Shown: positions 38,459-49,125 of the stretch, piece by piece
How the letters are laid out: each line of letters opens with the position of its first letter
Position numbering within the stretch: the first letter of the stretch is position 1
Source of the DNA: Gammaproteobacteria bacterium
GTDB taxonomy: Bacteria > Pseudomonadota > Gammaproteobacteria > Granulosicoccales > Granulosicoccaceae
Reading direction: 5' to 3'
Length of the DNA: 64,000 nt
Assembly (NCBI GenBank): GCA_002746645.1
Contig: PDPU01000025.1
Span: 62,001 to 126,000 of the forward strand
Made by a program: the position numbers and the translations under genes
Notes under the pieces: generated by a model
Seen by the model: only the letters and a program-made list of their open reading frames with translations
The model's database searches: none
Told to the model about the DNA's origin: nothing

Positions 38459-39214
38459 TCAGCGGCGCTGGCGCAGTGCTTCGAACAGACTGACACCGGC
38501 CGCCACCGATACGTTCAGGCTCGATACGGTGCCGGCCATGGGGATTCGGTACAGCAGATCGCAGCCCTCGCGGGTCAGACGCCGCAGACCGCTGCCCTCC
38601 GCCCCCATGACCAGAGCCACCGGCCCGCTCAGTGACAATTCGTGCAGCGTGGTTTCCCCTTCCCCCGCGGCCCCATAGATCCATAACCCCGCGGCGCGCA
38701 TCTCCTCCAGGGCTCGTCTGAGGTTCCTGACCCGAATCACCGGTACCGCTTCGGCAGCGCCGGAGGCCACCTTGCGGGCCACGGCACTGAGTGGCGCGCT
38801 GTTGTCGGCAGGAACCACCACGGCGTCGGCCCCGGCCGCATCGGCACTGCGCAGACAGGCCCCGAGGTTGTGGGGGTCGGTGACACCATCGAGCACGAGA
38901 AGCAACGGTGGCTCGGTGCGGCCTGCGCAACCCGCCAGCAGGCTGCCGAGATCCACGACCGGCTGCGCCGCCCCTTTTCGAAGCCTTGCTGCAACGCCCT
39001 GATGCCGGATGTCGGGCAATTCCCGATCGAGCACCGCACGAGTGGTTTCGCTGATCGGTACCTCACGCGCCCGAGCGGCGTCGATGATCGATTGCACCCG
39101 TCTGTCGCGGCGCCCAGGCACGACAAGGAGCTCGGCAATGTCGCCTGCGCGATGCTCGAGCAGCGCCGCGACGCTGTGCAGTCCCCCCATCCAGGACGAA
39201 TCGGACTGACTCAT
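38459..39214 (-). CDS. rlmB: 23S rRNA Gm2251 2'-O-methyltransferase RlmB
   Basis: This is a SPOUT-class methyltransferase. The ATG at 39214 has GAGG nine bases upstream and gives 251 residues. An N-terminal RNA-binding part (GLHSVAALLEH) precedes the knotted catalytic domain, with LVLDGVTDPHNLGACLRSADAAG, VMGAEGSGLRRLTRE and IPMAGTVSSLNVSVAAG. Those three are the classic motifs. It follows rnr by 12 bp. Confidence 0.95.
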   Translation of the reverse strand: MSQSDSSWMGGLHSVAALLEHRAGDIAELLVVPGRRDRRVQSIIDAARAREVPISETTRAVLDRELPDIRHQGVAARLRKGAAQPVVDLGSLLAGCAGRTEPPLLLVLDGVTDPHNLGACLRSADAAGADAVVVPADNSAPLSAVARKVASGAAEAVPVIRVRNLRRALEEMRAAGLWIYGAAGEGETTLHELSLSGPVALVMGAEGSGLRRLTREGCDLLYRIPMAGTVSSLNVSVAAGVSLFEALRQRR

Positions 39215-39226
39215 GCGCGCCACACC

Positions 39227-41923
39227 TCAGGAAAGCCGCTTGCGGGTCACAGCTTTCTTGCCGGCTTTCTTGCTGGCTTTCTTGTCAGTTTTCCTGCCGG
39301 TTTTCTTCCGGCTGGCGGCAGACTTCTTCCGGCTCGCCGGTGTCTTCTTGCTGGCCGGCTTCTTCTTGCCGACCGGTTTCTTCTTGCCGGCGGGCTTCTT
39401 CTTGCCCGCAGGCTTCTCCTTGCTGGTCGCCTTCTTCTTACCAGCAGGCTTCTTCCTGCCGACCGGCTTTTTCTTGTCTGACGTCGTCTTGCGGGATGGT
39501 TTCGTCTCGCTGTCCGGTACCTTCTCGCTCGCCGGTTTCTTCCTGCCAACCGACTCCTTCGAATCAGCCGCAATCGCTGCGGGTGAGGTAGCGAGTCGGT
39601 CGGTGGCTTCGACATCGACAACAACAGGCTTGCGCGTTTCGGCACGCGTATCGCTGCGCGCGACGCCACGCACCTCGATGAAATCGATCTTCCGCTCCTC
39701 GAGATTGACCGCAGCCACCTGAACGCGGATCGGATCACCGAGACGGTAGCGCTTGCCGCTGCGCTGGCCGACGAGAGCCTGCGAGGCGACATCATATTGA
39801 AAATAGTCGGCGCCGAGACTGCTGATGTGAACGAGGCCTTCGACATGAAAGTCGGTCAGGTTCACGAACAGCCCGAACGACGTCACGGCCGAAATCACGC
39901 CATCGAATTCGCTGCCCACATGCTCCTGCATGTATTCGGTCTTGAGCCAGGCAATGACATCGCGCGAAGCTTCCTCGGCACGACGTTCGGCCATCGAACA
40001 CTGCTCGCCGAAGGCATGCATGGCATTGTTGTCGTAACGGTAGTCGGCGTTGGCGGCACGCGAGAGCACGTGCTTGATGGCCCGGTGCACGAGAAGGTCG
40101 GGATAGCGGCGAATCGGTGAGGTGAAGTGGGCGTAGTAGTCGAGGGCAAGCCCGAAATGACCTTCATTGACGGGCTGGTACACCGCCTGCTGCATGGTGC
40201 GCAGCATCACCGTCTGAATCACCGCCCTGTCGGGGAGATCGGCAATGCGCTCGGCCAGAACCGCGAAGTCGGTGGCCGTGGGCCGGTCGCCACCGCCAAG
40301 CGAGAGGCCACGCAACGCGAGAAAGGCGCGCAGATCGTCGAGCCGGTCCGCCTTCGGACCACCGTGTACGCGATACAAGGCTGGCACCTTGTGTTTCTCG
40401 AGCAGCTTCGCCGCCTGAATGTTGGCGAGAATCATGAACTCCTCGATGAGCTTGTGGGCGTCATTGCGCACCACCGGCACCAGCTCTTTGATCTTCCGGT
40501 TCTCGTCGAAGACGATTCTGGTTTCGGTGGACTCGAATTCGATGGCACCGCGCTCGCGTCGCCGCTTCGCCAGCACCTCATAGAGCGCGTGCAGTTCCTG
40601 GATCATGGGAAGCAGGTCGGCGTATTCTTCGCGCAGGGGTGACGAGGGTTCGGTGAGCATCTCGTACACCTTGCTGTAGGTCAGGCGTGCGTGCGAGCGC
40701 ATGATGGCATTGAAGAATCGCGAGCGCCTGACCTCGCCGTTGTCCTTGAGGGTGATTTCGCAAAGCATGCAGAGCCTGTCGACATCGGGGTTCAGGGAAC
40801 ACAGGCCGTTGGAGAGAATCTCCGGCAGCATCGGCACCACACGCCCGGGGAAATACACGGATGTCCCCCGCGTCTGCGCCTCGCGGTCGAGCGGCGAGCC
40901 AGGCTGTACATAGTGGGCAACATCGGCGATGGCAACGAGAAGGCGCCAGCCGTCTTTCCGGCGCTCGCACCAGACCGCATCATCGAAATCGCGTGCATCG
41001 GCACCATCGATGGTCACGAGCGGCAGATGCCGGACATCCTTCCTGCCGAGTGCCGCATCATCCTCGACCGTGGCCGAAAAGCCTGCGGCCTGTTCGACTA
41101 CCGCCTCGGGCCACTCCACCGGAATGCTGTGCGCGTGCAGCGCCACGTCGATCTCCATGCCGGGCTCGAGATGCTGCCCGAGCACGTCCACCACACGCCC
41201 GACCGGCTGGTGACGACGCGTGGGCTGGTGGGTGATCTCGGCCACGGCAATGTCACCGTCGCGGGCACCGGCAAGCCCACCCGCCTCGATCAGCAAATCC
41301 TGATGGATGCGCTTGTTGTCGGGCAGCAGCACCGCCACCCCGCCTTCCATGGACACCCGCCCGACCAGCGACTGGTTGGCGCGCTGCACCACATCCACCA
41401 CACGCCCTTCATGCCGGCCACGACTGTCGGTACCGGTGATGCACACGATGATGCGGTCGCCATGTAGCACCTGACGCATCTGGCGGGCGTTGAGGAAGAT
41501 GTCTTCATCACCCTCGTCGGGCACGAGAAAGCCATAGCCGTCGGGATGCGCCGTGACACGGCCGGCGATGAGTGCCTCGGCGTCCACCGGAACCAGCGCG
41601 CGACGACGGTTTTCGATGAGCTGGCCGTCGCGGAACATCGCACCGACGCGGCGGCGCAGTGCTTCGCGATCCTCCTCGCCGTGAAGCCCGAGTCGTTCGG
41701 CCAGTGCACCGATGTCGAGCGGCACCCTCTCCTCACGCAGGGTCTGCAGAATCAGTTCGCGGCTGGCGATCGGCGAATCGTAGCGCTGCTGTTCACGCTC
41801 GCGGTGCGGATCGACCGGGGTACCACCATGCTGCTTGTCGCCGTGAACGTCTTTTCCGCGACCACGATGCCTGCCGCCATCCGCATTGCGGCTGCGGTTC
41901 GATTTGCGTTTGTTCTGACTCAT
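39227..41923 (-). CDS. rnr: ribonuclease R with lysine-rich C-terminal tail
   Basis: RNase R is a processive 3'-5' exoribonuclease that unwinds structured RNA. The ATG at 41923 gives 898 residues. Parts in order: a basic start (NKRKSNRSRNADGG), a helix-turn-helix, cold-shock domains, the RNB catalytic domain with TIDGADARDFDDAVW (metal aspartates), the PIRRYPDLLVHRA segment, and an S1 domain (GVISAVTSFGLFVNL). The last 110 residues are a KKPAGKKK-type tail much like the histone-like protein. A longer open frame upstream reads through tRNA-Leu and is not coding. Confidence 0.95.
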   Translation of the reverse strand: MSQNKRKSNRSRNADGGRHRGRGKDVHGDKQHGGTPVDPHREREQQRYDSPIASRELILQTLREERVPLDIGALAERLGLHGEEDREALRRRVGAMFRDGQLIENRRRALVPVDAEALIAGRVTAHPDGYGFLVPDEGDEDIFLNARQMRQVLHGDRIIVCITGTDSRGRHEGRVVDVVQRANQSLVGRVSMEGGVAVLLPDNKRIHQDLLIEAGGLAGARDGDIAVAEITHQPTRRHQPVGRVVDVLGQHLEPGMEIDVALHAHSIPVEWPEAVVEQAAGFSATVEDDAALGRKDVRHLPLVTIDGADARDFDDAVWCERRKDGWRLLVAIADVAHYVQPGSPLDREAQTRGTSVYFPGRVVPMLPEILSNGLCSLNPDVDRLCMLCEITLKDNGEVRRSRFFNAIMRSHARLTYSKVYEMLTEPSSPLREEYADLLPMIQELHALYEVLAKRRRERGAIEFESTETRIVFDENRKIKELVPVVRNDAHKLIEEFMILANIQAAKLLEKHKVPALYRVHGGPKADRLDDLRAFLALRGLSLGGGDRPTATDFAVLAERIADLPDRAVIQTVMLRTMQQAVYQPVNEGHFGLALDYYAHFTSPIRRYPDLLVHRAIKHVLSRAANADYRYDNNAMHAFGEQCSMAERRAEEASRDVIAWLKTEYMQEHVGSEFDGVISAVTSFGLFVNLTDFHVEGLVHISSLGADYFQYDVASQALVGQRSGKRYRLGDPIRVQVAAVNLEERKIDFIEVRGVARSDTRAETRKPVVVDVEATDRLATSPAAIAADSKESVGRKKPASEKVPDSETKPSRKTTSDKKKPVGRKKPAGKKKATSKEKPAGKKKPAGKKKPVGKKKPASKKTPASRKKSAASRKKTGRKTDKKASKKAGKKAVTRKRLS

Positions 41924-41983
41924 GCCTCGGGCTCTTTGGAGAGGATGGCAACGCCGATGAGAGGCGTGCCCTGCATGGCCCGA

Positions 41984-42070
<87 letters not shown>

Positions 42071-42214
42071 AAGGGGGAGGATTGAGGCCATGGCCTCGAA
42101 GAGCCGGAAGTTTGGACGAGTCGCGGGGCGCTGTCAAGTACAAGTAAGGATAGCCTTGCCTCATACCGACAGCGGCACCCATCCGGCCCCGTCACCCTGA
42201 ACCGTCGGTGCTCG

Positions 42215-43030
42215 TCATCTGCGTTGACCGCGAACAGCTCCCGCCGGACGATGCGGGCGACGCCCGTATCCCTGCGCGTGACCGCTTCGACGGGCACGAC
42301 TCGCTTCCTGCTGCGTTTGGTCTTGCCCATCCGTCGGCGGCTCGACCGGCTCGATGCCGTAGCGCCCTTCGTGCACGAGTGTGTGGTGGTAGTGACACAG
42401 CAGCGGGATGACATGCGCATCGCAGCAGAGGCGGCGCGCGGTCTCGCGACCGACGGAGACGCCGGGCGAGAGCCAGACGTCGTGACAGGTGTCGTCGTGG
42501 CGGGCGTCATGAGAGGCGTCGGCAGTGTGACCGTGTTCACAGGAATCAGCAATTTGCGGTTCACGTGAACCGTTTTTCGTTTCGGAAGCGTGACCGGCAT
42601 CACGGAAACCGGCCTTTGACGGTTCACGTGAACCGTTTTCGCCGGAACCGTTTTCGTCGAAGCGATCCCTGCGGACGCGCATGCGCGCGATCTCCTGCTC
42701 GAGGACGTGCACGGGCAGTTTCTCGGCCAGCCGGAGCAGCTCCTGCTCGTTGTCGGGGGTGGCGATGCGCACGAGAGCGCGAACTTTCGAGTAGCCGATG
42801 CGGCCTTCCCCGAAGGCGGTACTGATGAGCGGCAGTTCGCGGAGTGCGACGGCGACATGAATGTACTGCCGCGCCGTGACCAGACCGATGGCACAGTTCG
42901 CGGCCATCCACTGCGAGAGGCACCGTGCCCCGTGGAGCTTCCAGCCCCGGGTGCACTCGAAGGCCGAGAGCGCCATCAGGAAGCCGTGGAGGTGCCGGTC
43001 GATGCTGGTCTGCCTGTCGAAACAGGGCAT
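42215..43030 (-). pseudogene. DUF222/HNH endonuclease remnant with HNH core deleted
   Basis: From the ATG at 43030 this frame encodes about 271 residues. The first 120 match the DUF222 (13E12-type) region: RGWKLHGARCLSQWMA, then ARQYIHVAVALRELPLIS, GRIGYSKVRALVRIATPDNE. A variable, repeat-containing stretch follows (two copies of NGSREP 21 residues apart; Asp/His-rich). The C-terminal part then jumps from ARRLCCDAHVIPLL straight to CHYHHTLVHEG. In intact family members about 60 residues with the zinc- and metal-binding HNH motif lie between these two points. The N-terminus also looks shortened. A non-functional relic is likely. Confidence 0.75.
42557..42635. repeat. two 16-bp perfect palindromes 63 bp apart
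   Basis: CGGTTCACGTGAACCG occurs at 42557-42572 and 42620-42635. Both are inside the variable part of the DUF222 remnant. Each is its own reverse complement, and the 63-bp period equals 21 codons. Confidence 0.95.
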
Positions 43031-45374
43031 CCTTCTTGCGAAGTTCCAGTACATGCGGGCTGCCTTCGCGCCGGGTCTTGTGTGATACGGGAAGCTCCAG
43101 CATGTCGAGCTGATGATGCAGGCGTCGTCGTCGGGCCTTGGCCATCGGCAGATCGATGGCAGGGGCATTGCTTTCCAGAAATGCCTTCAGGGTTTCACAA
43201 TCGGCATCACTGCAATCGAGGTCGACAGGGATGCGCCAATCTCCTTCGTCCCGGCTTGCCTCGCGTATTCGCGCTTCGACGAGTTCCGTGGTCCGTCCGA
43301 AAAGGTTTTCGAGCGCATCCGCCACGACAACACCGTACGACATGTCGGTAGCCCTTTCCAGCACGGAAGCGATCACGCCGCTGGCATAGCCGTCGATGTC
43401 GGCATCAAGCACGGCCAGCACGGCGAGGATCTCCCCGTCGTCACCATGTAATTCGAGTGCGTCGAGCAGATGCAGCAGATCCCGCTGCTCACGCCTCGCG
43501 CTCTTCGCCCGTTCCCCCGGCGAATCGAGTCGATGGCAGGCTGCGTGCTCCGCCGCGATCAGCTCCCGAAGCATTGAAATGACCGATGCCGAGAGCTTCC
43601 CGCCATCGATGCCCTCGGCCTGATCAAGCGCACTGACGAGTGCAGGCAAGCATTTCAGCCATGCCAGCCGCTCCGGATCGTCGTGGTCACGATAGCTCTG
43701 ACCTGTCGGTCCGTTCTCACCCGAACGCCGTCGTGGGCCACGCTCTGTCGCCGCGCCATCCGCCAGCCAACGCTCGAACAATTTGAGGGCAAATGTTCCG
43801 CCACGTGCCTCGATACAGGCAATCAGAACAGGGATAACCTTCCTGTCGAGGCTGCCGATGGAGAATGCCTGCAGCAGATCCAGCGCGATGGCATCGCCGT
43901 CGAGTTGCGCAGCCAGCTTGAGTGCATCGAGCAGCGCACCGCTGTCCTTCTCGCGTTGCCGACCGGGCCAGACCGCAAGGAAACTCGCCAGCGAATCTTC
44001 GAGTTCCGTTGCAGAAGATGATGCCGAGTCACGTCGCATCTCGGCCAGCACCAGGCCGCCACCGCCGGGACTGCCGGCAAGAATGCGATAACGCTCGCTC
44101 GCAGGCCACAACACCACGGCTGCCCGCCGGTACTCGCGCTCCAGCGTATTGCCGTAGTTGCCCATGTAGCCTTCGAACTCTTCAAGGATAGGTGTGTGCG
44201 CTTCTTCATCCACGCTCGAGCAGAGTTCGTCTTCAAAGGCGACGAGCTTCGGCAAGCCAACCTTGCGACCCGCCACATCGCGCCAGTGTTCGAGATGGGC
44301 GTGTCGGTCGAGCAATTCGTCGAGATGGTAGTTGCCCGAGTCGATGTACCAATCGTCGCTCCAGTCATCATCCCAGGGATCGCGCCCCGAATCGGTCTTC
44401 CAGGCGCTGTAGATCGAGGTCAGGCTGACGATCGCAAGATACACCTCGCAACCCAGACGTTCAGCCGCCGCGACCAGCGCCTTCGCACGCTGGCTGTCCT
44501 TGCCCTTGAGCCGCCCCCAGTCAAGACTGCGCTGACTGTAGGCATGATCGAGAAGATAGACCACCTTGTCGTTCGACCGGCGCCACGACGGTCTGTCGTC
44601 ATTGCCGGCAAAGAAATCGACCAGCGCCTGGTCGACAAGCGCATCTCCCTCGCCTGCAGCCCGCCCGGATGCGCCGGATCCACCCGACGCCTCGCGCGTT
44701 GCCGGCCTGAAGTGGAGATGATGGCTGAGCACCACGCGATAACCTTCTGTCACGGGCTCTACCTCATGTTCGCAATCGGCGTAGAACGCCAGCAGGGCCA
44801 GCGAATCGGCATCCATCGTGTCACAACGGATAGATGCGCTCTGCCCCCGATGGGAAACGCGCAGTGTTCCTCCCTTGTGAGCCGAGGGCAACACGACCAC
44901 CAGAGTGCCGATCATGTCGTCGGAGCGCTCGGTATCGCGATGCGGCTTGAAGAACTGACCGGGACCGTACACGAGCAGCTTGTCGATGCTGGCGGTGAGC
45001 GTGCCCGCGGGCAGTTCGAGCGCCTCGCGGATCATCTCGAGCGCCGGTGCGAGAGTACGATGCCATGCCGCATGGTCGAGTTCCAGCCGCCGTGAATGCA
45101 CTTCACCGACGTCACGAACCGAGGCGTCGTAGAGCGTTTCGCTACCCTTCCCGAAGGGTGCGGGAACCGACCAGCTGGCCAGCTTCTTCGCCCGCGATTT
45201 CGCGATCGGCAGACGGATTTCGCCAATGGGATCCACACCCAGCGACAAGGACTCGGCCGGCAGGGATCCTCGCCAGGCAAACCCGCCTACACCATTGCCG
45301 ACGGGCGAAGGTACGTCGCCGACATTGCCCAGCGCCTCCACCAGACGCTCCAGTGCTGTCTTGCCGTCATCCAT
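42624..45374 (-). CDS. 2OG-Fe(II) oxygenase family protein, 3' end disturbed
   Basis: The 916-codon frame begins with a prolyl-hydroxylase-like oxygenase domain (about 95-222). The iron ligands are His145 and Asp147 (FFKPHRDTE) and His203 (DCEHEVEPV). The 2-oxoglutarate Arg is in GYRVVLSHHL, and GGTLRVSH is typical of the P4HA fold. A 560-residue, mostly helical region follows, ending RRRRLHHQLD...THRREGSP-like SHKTRREGSPHVLELRKKD. That last stretch resembles the usual end of this large oxygenase family. Beyond residue 784 (about position 43025) the frame runs antiphase through the DUF222 gene and looks non-native. Substrate unknown. Confidence 0.75.
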   Translation of the reverse strand: MDDGKTALERLVEALGNVGDVPSPVGNGVGGFAWRGSLPAESLSLGVDPIGEIRLPIAKSRAKKLASWSVPAPFGKGSETLYDASVRDVGEVHSRRLELDHAAWHRTLAPALEMIREALELPAGTLTASIDKLLVYGPGQFFKPHRDTERSDDMIGTLVVVLPSAHKGGTLRVSHRGQSASIRCDTMDADSLALLAFYADCEHEVEPVTEGYRVVLSHHLHFRPATREASGGSGASGRAAGEGDALVDQALVDFFAGNDDRPSWRRSNDKVVYLLDHAYSQRSLDWGRLKGKDSQRAKALVAAAERLGCEVYLAIVSLTSIYSAWKTDSGRDPWDDDWSDDWYIDSGNYHLDELLDRHAHLEHWRDVAGRKVGLPKLVAFEDELCSSVDEEAHTPILEEFEGYMGNYGNTLEREYRRAAVVLWPASERYRILAGSPGGGGLVLAEMRRDSASSSATELEDSLASFLAVWPGRQREKDSGALLDALKLAAQLDGDAIALDLLQAFSIGSLDRKVIPVLIACIEARGGTFALKLFERWLADGAATERGPRRRSGENGPTGQSYRDHDDPERLAWLKCLPALVSALDQAEGIDGGKLSASVISMLRELIAAEHAACHRLDSPGERAKSARREQRDLLHLLDALELHGDDGEILAVLAVLDADIDGYASGVIASVLERATDMSYGVVVADALENLFGRTTELVEARIREASRDEGDWRIPVDLDCSDADCETLKAFLESNAPAIDLPMAKARRRRLHHQLDMLELPVSHKTRREGSPHVLELRKKDALFRQADQHRPAPPRLPDGALGLRVHPGLEAPRGTVPLAVDGRELCHRSGHGAAVHSCRRRTPRTAAHQYRLRGRPHRLLESSRSRAHRHPRQRAGAAPAGRETARARPRAGDRAHARPQGSLRRKRFRRKRFT

Positions 45375-45440
45375 GCTTCACATGCTAACCCCATTTCAGG
45401 CATTCCGCGAAACTGGCCGCTGCCCGACACTTCACCCGAT

Positions 45441-47773
<2,333 letters not shown>

Positions 47774-47835
47774 GAATTCATGCTCCGGAAGAATCCAGGG
47801 AAATCACGAAAAACAGTGAATCACGGCAACATGAA

Positions 47836-48210
47836 TCACAGAAACAGAAGAATGACCATGCCGAGACCAGCAGCCACGCCACCGATTCGCCGCAGGTGAA
47901 CCTCTTCGATGGCCTGGTTGCCGGCATACACGCGTTGCAGTTGCTCGGGCACGAGCGCCGGCATGAGCCCTTCGAAGATCAGTACCAGGGCCAGCACTTT
48001 CAGCATTCCCGAACCCTGCACCAGCACGACCGCCAGCAGCAGCATGGCAAGACCGATGAAACGCAGCTGCCCGGGCGCAAGCGTGAGGATGTAGTTGACG
48101 TATCGTCGCCACTGTTCGGGTGCCAGCAACAGTGGCAACCCTTCGAGAAGCATCATCACACCAACGGCGGCAATGATCGAAGACCCCATGGACACAGACT
48201 GACCGAGCAC
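47836..48210 (-). CDS. tandem-duplicated DUF2065 membrane protein
   Basis: The frame starts at a GTG 4 bp after the hflC stop (48210), or at ATG 48189. Usual DUF2065 proteins at this locus have about 60 residues. Here 124 residues hold two copies of the same pattern: AVGVMMLLEGLPLLLAPEQWRR then QLRFIGLAMLLLAVVLV, and again ALVLIFEGLMPALVPEQLQR then HLRRIGGVAAGLGMVILLFL. Each has two hydrophobic helices around an APEQ-type turn. Function is unknown; it is always near hflKC. Confidence 0.85.
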   Translation of the reverse strand: MLGQSVSMGSSIIAAVGVMMLLEGLPLLLAPEQWRRYVNYILTLAPGQLRFIGLAMLLLAVVLVQGSGMLKVLALVLIFEGLMPALVPEQLQRVYAGNQAIEEVHLRRIGGVAAGLGMVILLFL

Positions 48211-48213
48211 ACA

Positions 48214-49125
48214 TCAGTTACCGGTACTGGCCGCATCACCACCGGCAGCACCTGCATCGCCCGAGCTGTTGAAGTAGCGGAAGAATTCCGAATCGGGCTC
48301 GAGCAGCATCACGTCGTTGCTGCCTTCGAAGGCGTTGCGGTAGGCGCTGAGCGAGCGGTAGAGCTGATAGAACTCGGGGTTCTGCCGGTAGGCCTCGGCG
48401 TAGACACGAGCGGAGGTCGCATCACCCGCACCACGCGTCTGTTCGGCCTGCGCGTAGGCTTCGGCGAGCAGTTCCTCGCGTTGACGATCGGCCGACGCGC
48501 GGATCTTCTTGGCACTCTCTTCACCCTGCGAGCGAATCTCGCCTGCGATCTTGGCGCGGTCCTTCCGCATCCGGTCGAACACCGACTCGCGCACGTCTTC
48601 GGGCAACTCCACCTTGTTGATGAGAATGTCCACCACTTCGATGCCGAGCCCTCTGGCCTGCTCGTCGATGGCGGTCTGGATTTCGCCACCGAGGTCGTTG
48701 CGGTCGGAGGACACCACCTGATTGATGGTGCGGCGACCGAAGCTGTCCTTGACCGCCTCACGCGCAAACTGCTGCAGACGCATGTCGGCCGATCGCTGCA
48801 GACCCGACACGCTGGTATAGAAGAGACGCGGGTTGACGATGCGCCACTTGATGAAGGAATCGACCATGACGTTCTTCTTCTCGCTCGTCAGCACGCGCTC
48901 GGTCGGCACGTCGTGCGTGAGAATGCGCGAATCGAACTTGACCACGTTCTCGATGATCGGAATCTTCAGGTGAAGTCCGGGCTGGTAGTCGTCGCGGCGC
49001 ACCTGCCCCACGCGGAGCTTCAGGGCCTTTTCGCGTTCGGAAACGGTGAAGAAGGCATTGCTCATCAGCAGTGCCAGCACGGCCACCAGAACGAGCAGCA
49101 GGGGATTGTTCAGCAGTCGGTTCAT
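48214..49125 (-). CDS. hflC: HflC, FtsH-modulating SPFH protein
   Basis: The 303-residue protein has one N-terminal membrane anchor (NPLLLVLVAVLALLMSNAFF) and a periplasmic SPFH/band 7 domain. Typical motifs include VSEREKALKLRVGQV, PGLHLKIPIIENV, KKNVMVDSFIKWRI and RASADRQREELLAEAYAQAE. With HflK it forms a membrane cage around FtsH. The start overlaps the hflK stop as ATGA. Confidence 0.95.
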   Translation of the reverse strand: MNRLLNNPLLLVLVAVLALLMSNAFFTVSEREKALKLRVGQVRRDDYQPGLHLKIPIIENVVKFDSRILTHDVPTERVLTSEKKNVMVDSFIKWRIVNPRLFYTSVSGLQRSADMRLQQFAREAVKDSFGRRTINQVVSSDRNDLGGEIQTAIDEQARGLGIEVVDILINKVELPEDVRESVFDRMRKDRAKIAGEIRSQGEESAKKIRASADRQREELLAEAYAQAEQTRGAGDATSARVYAEAYRQNPEFYQLYRSLSAYRNAFEGSNDVMLLEPDSEFFRYFNSSGDAGAAGGDAASTGN

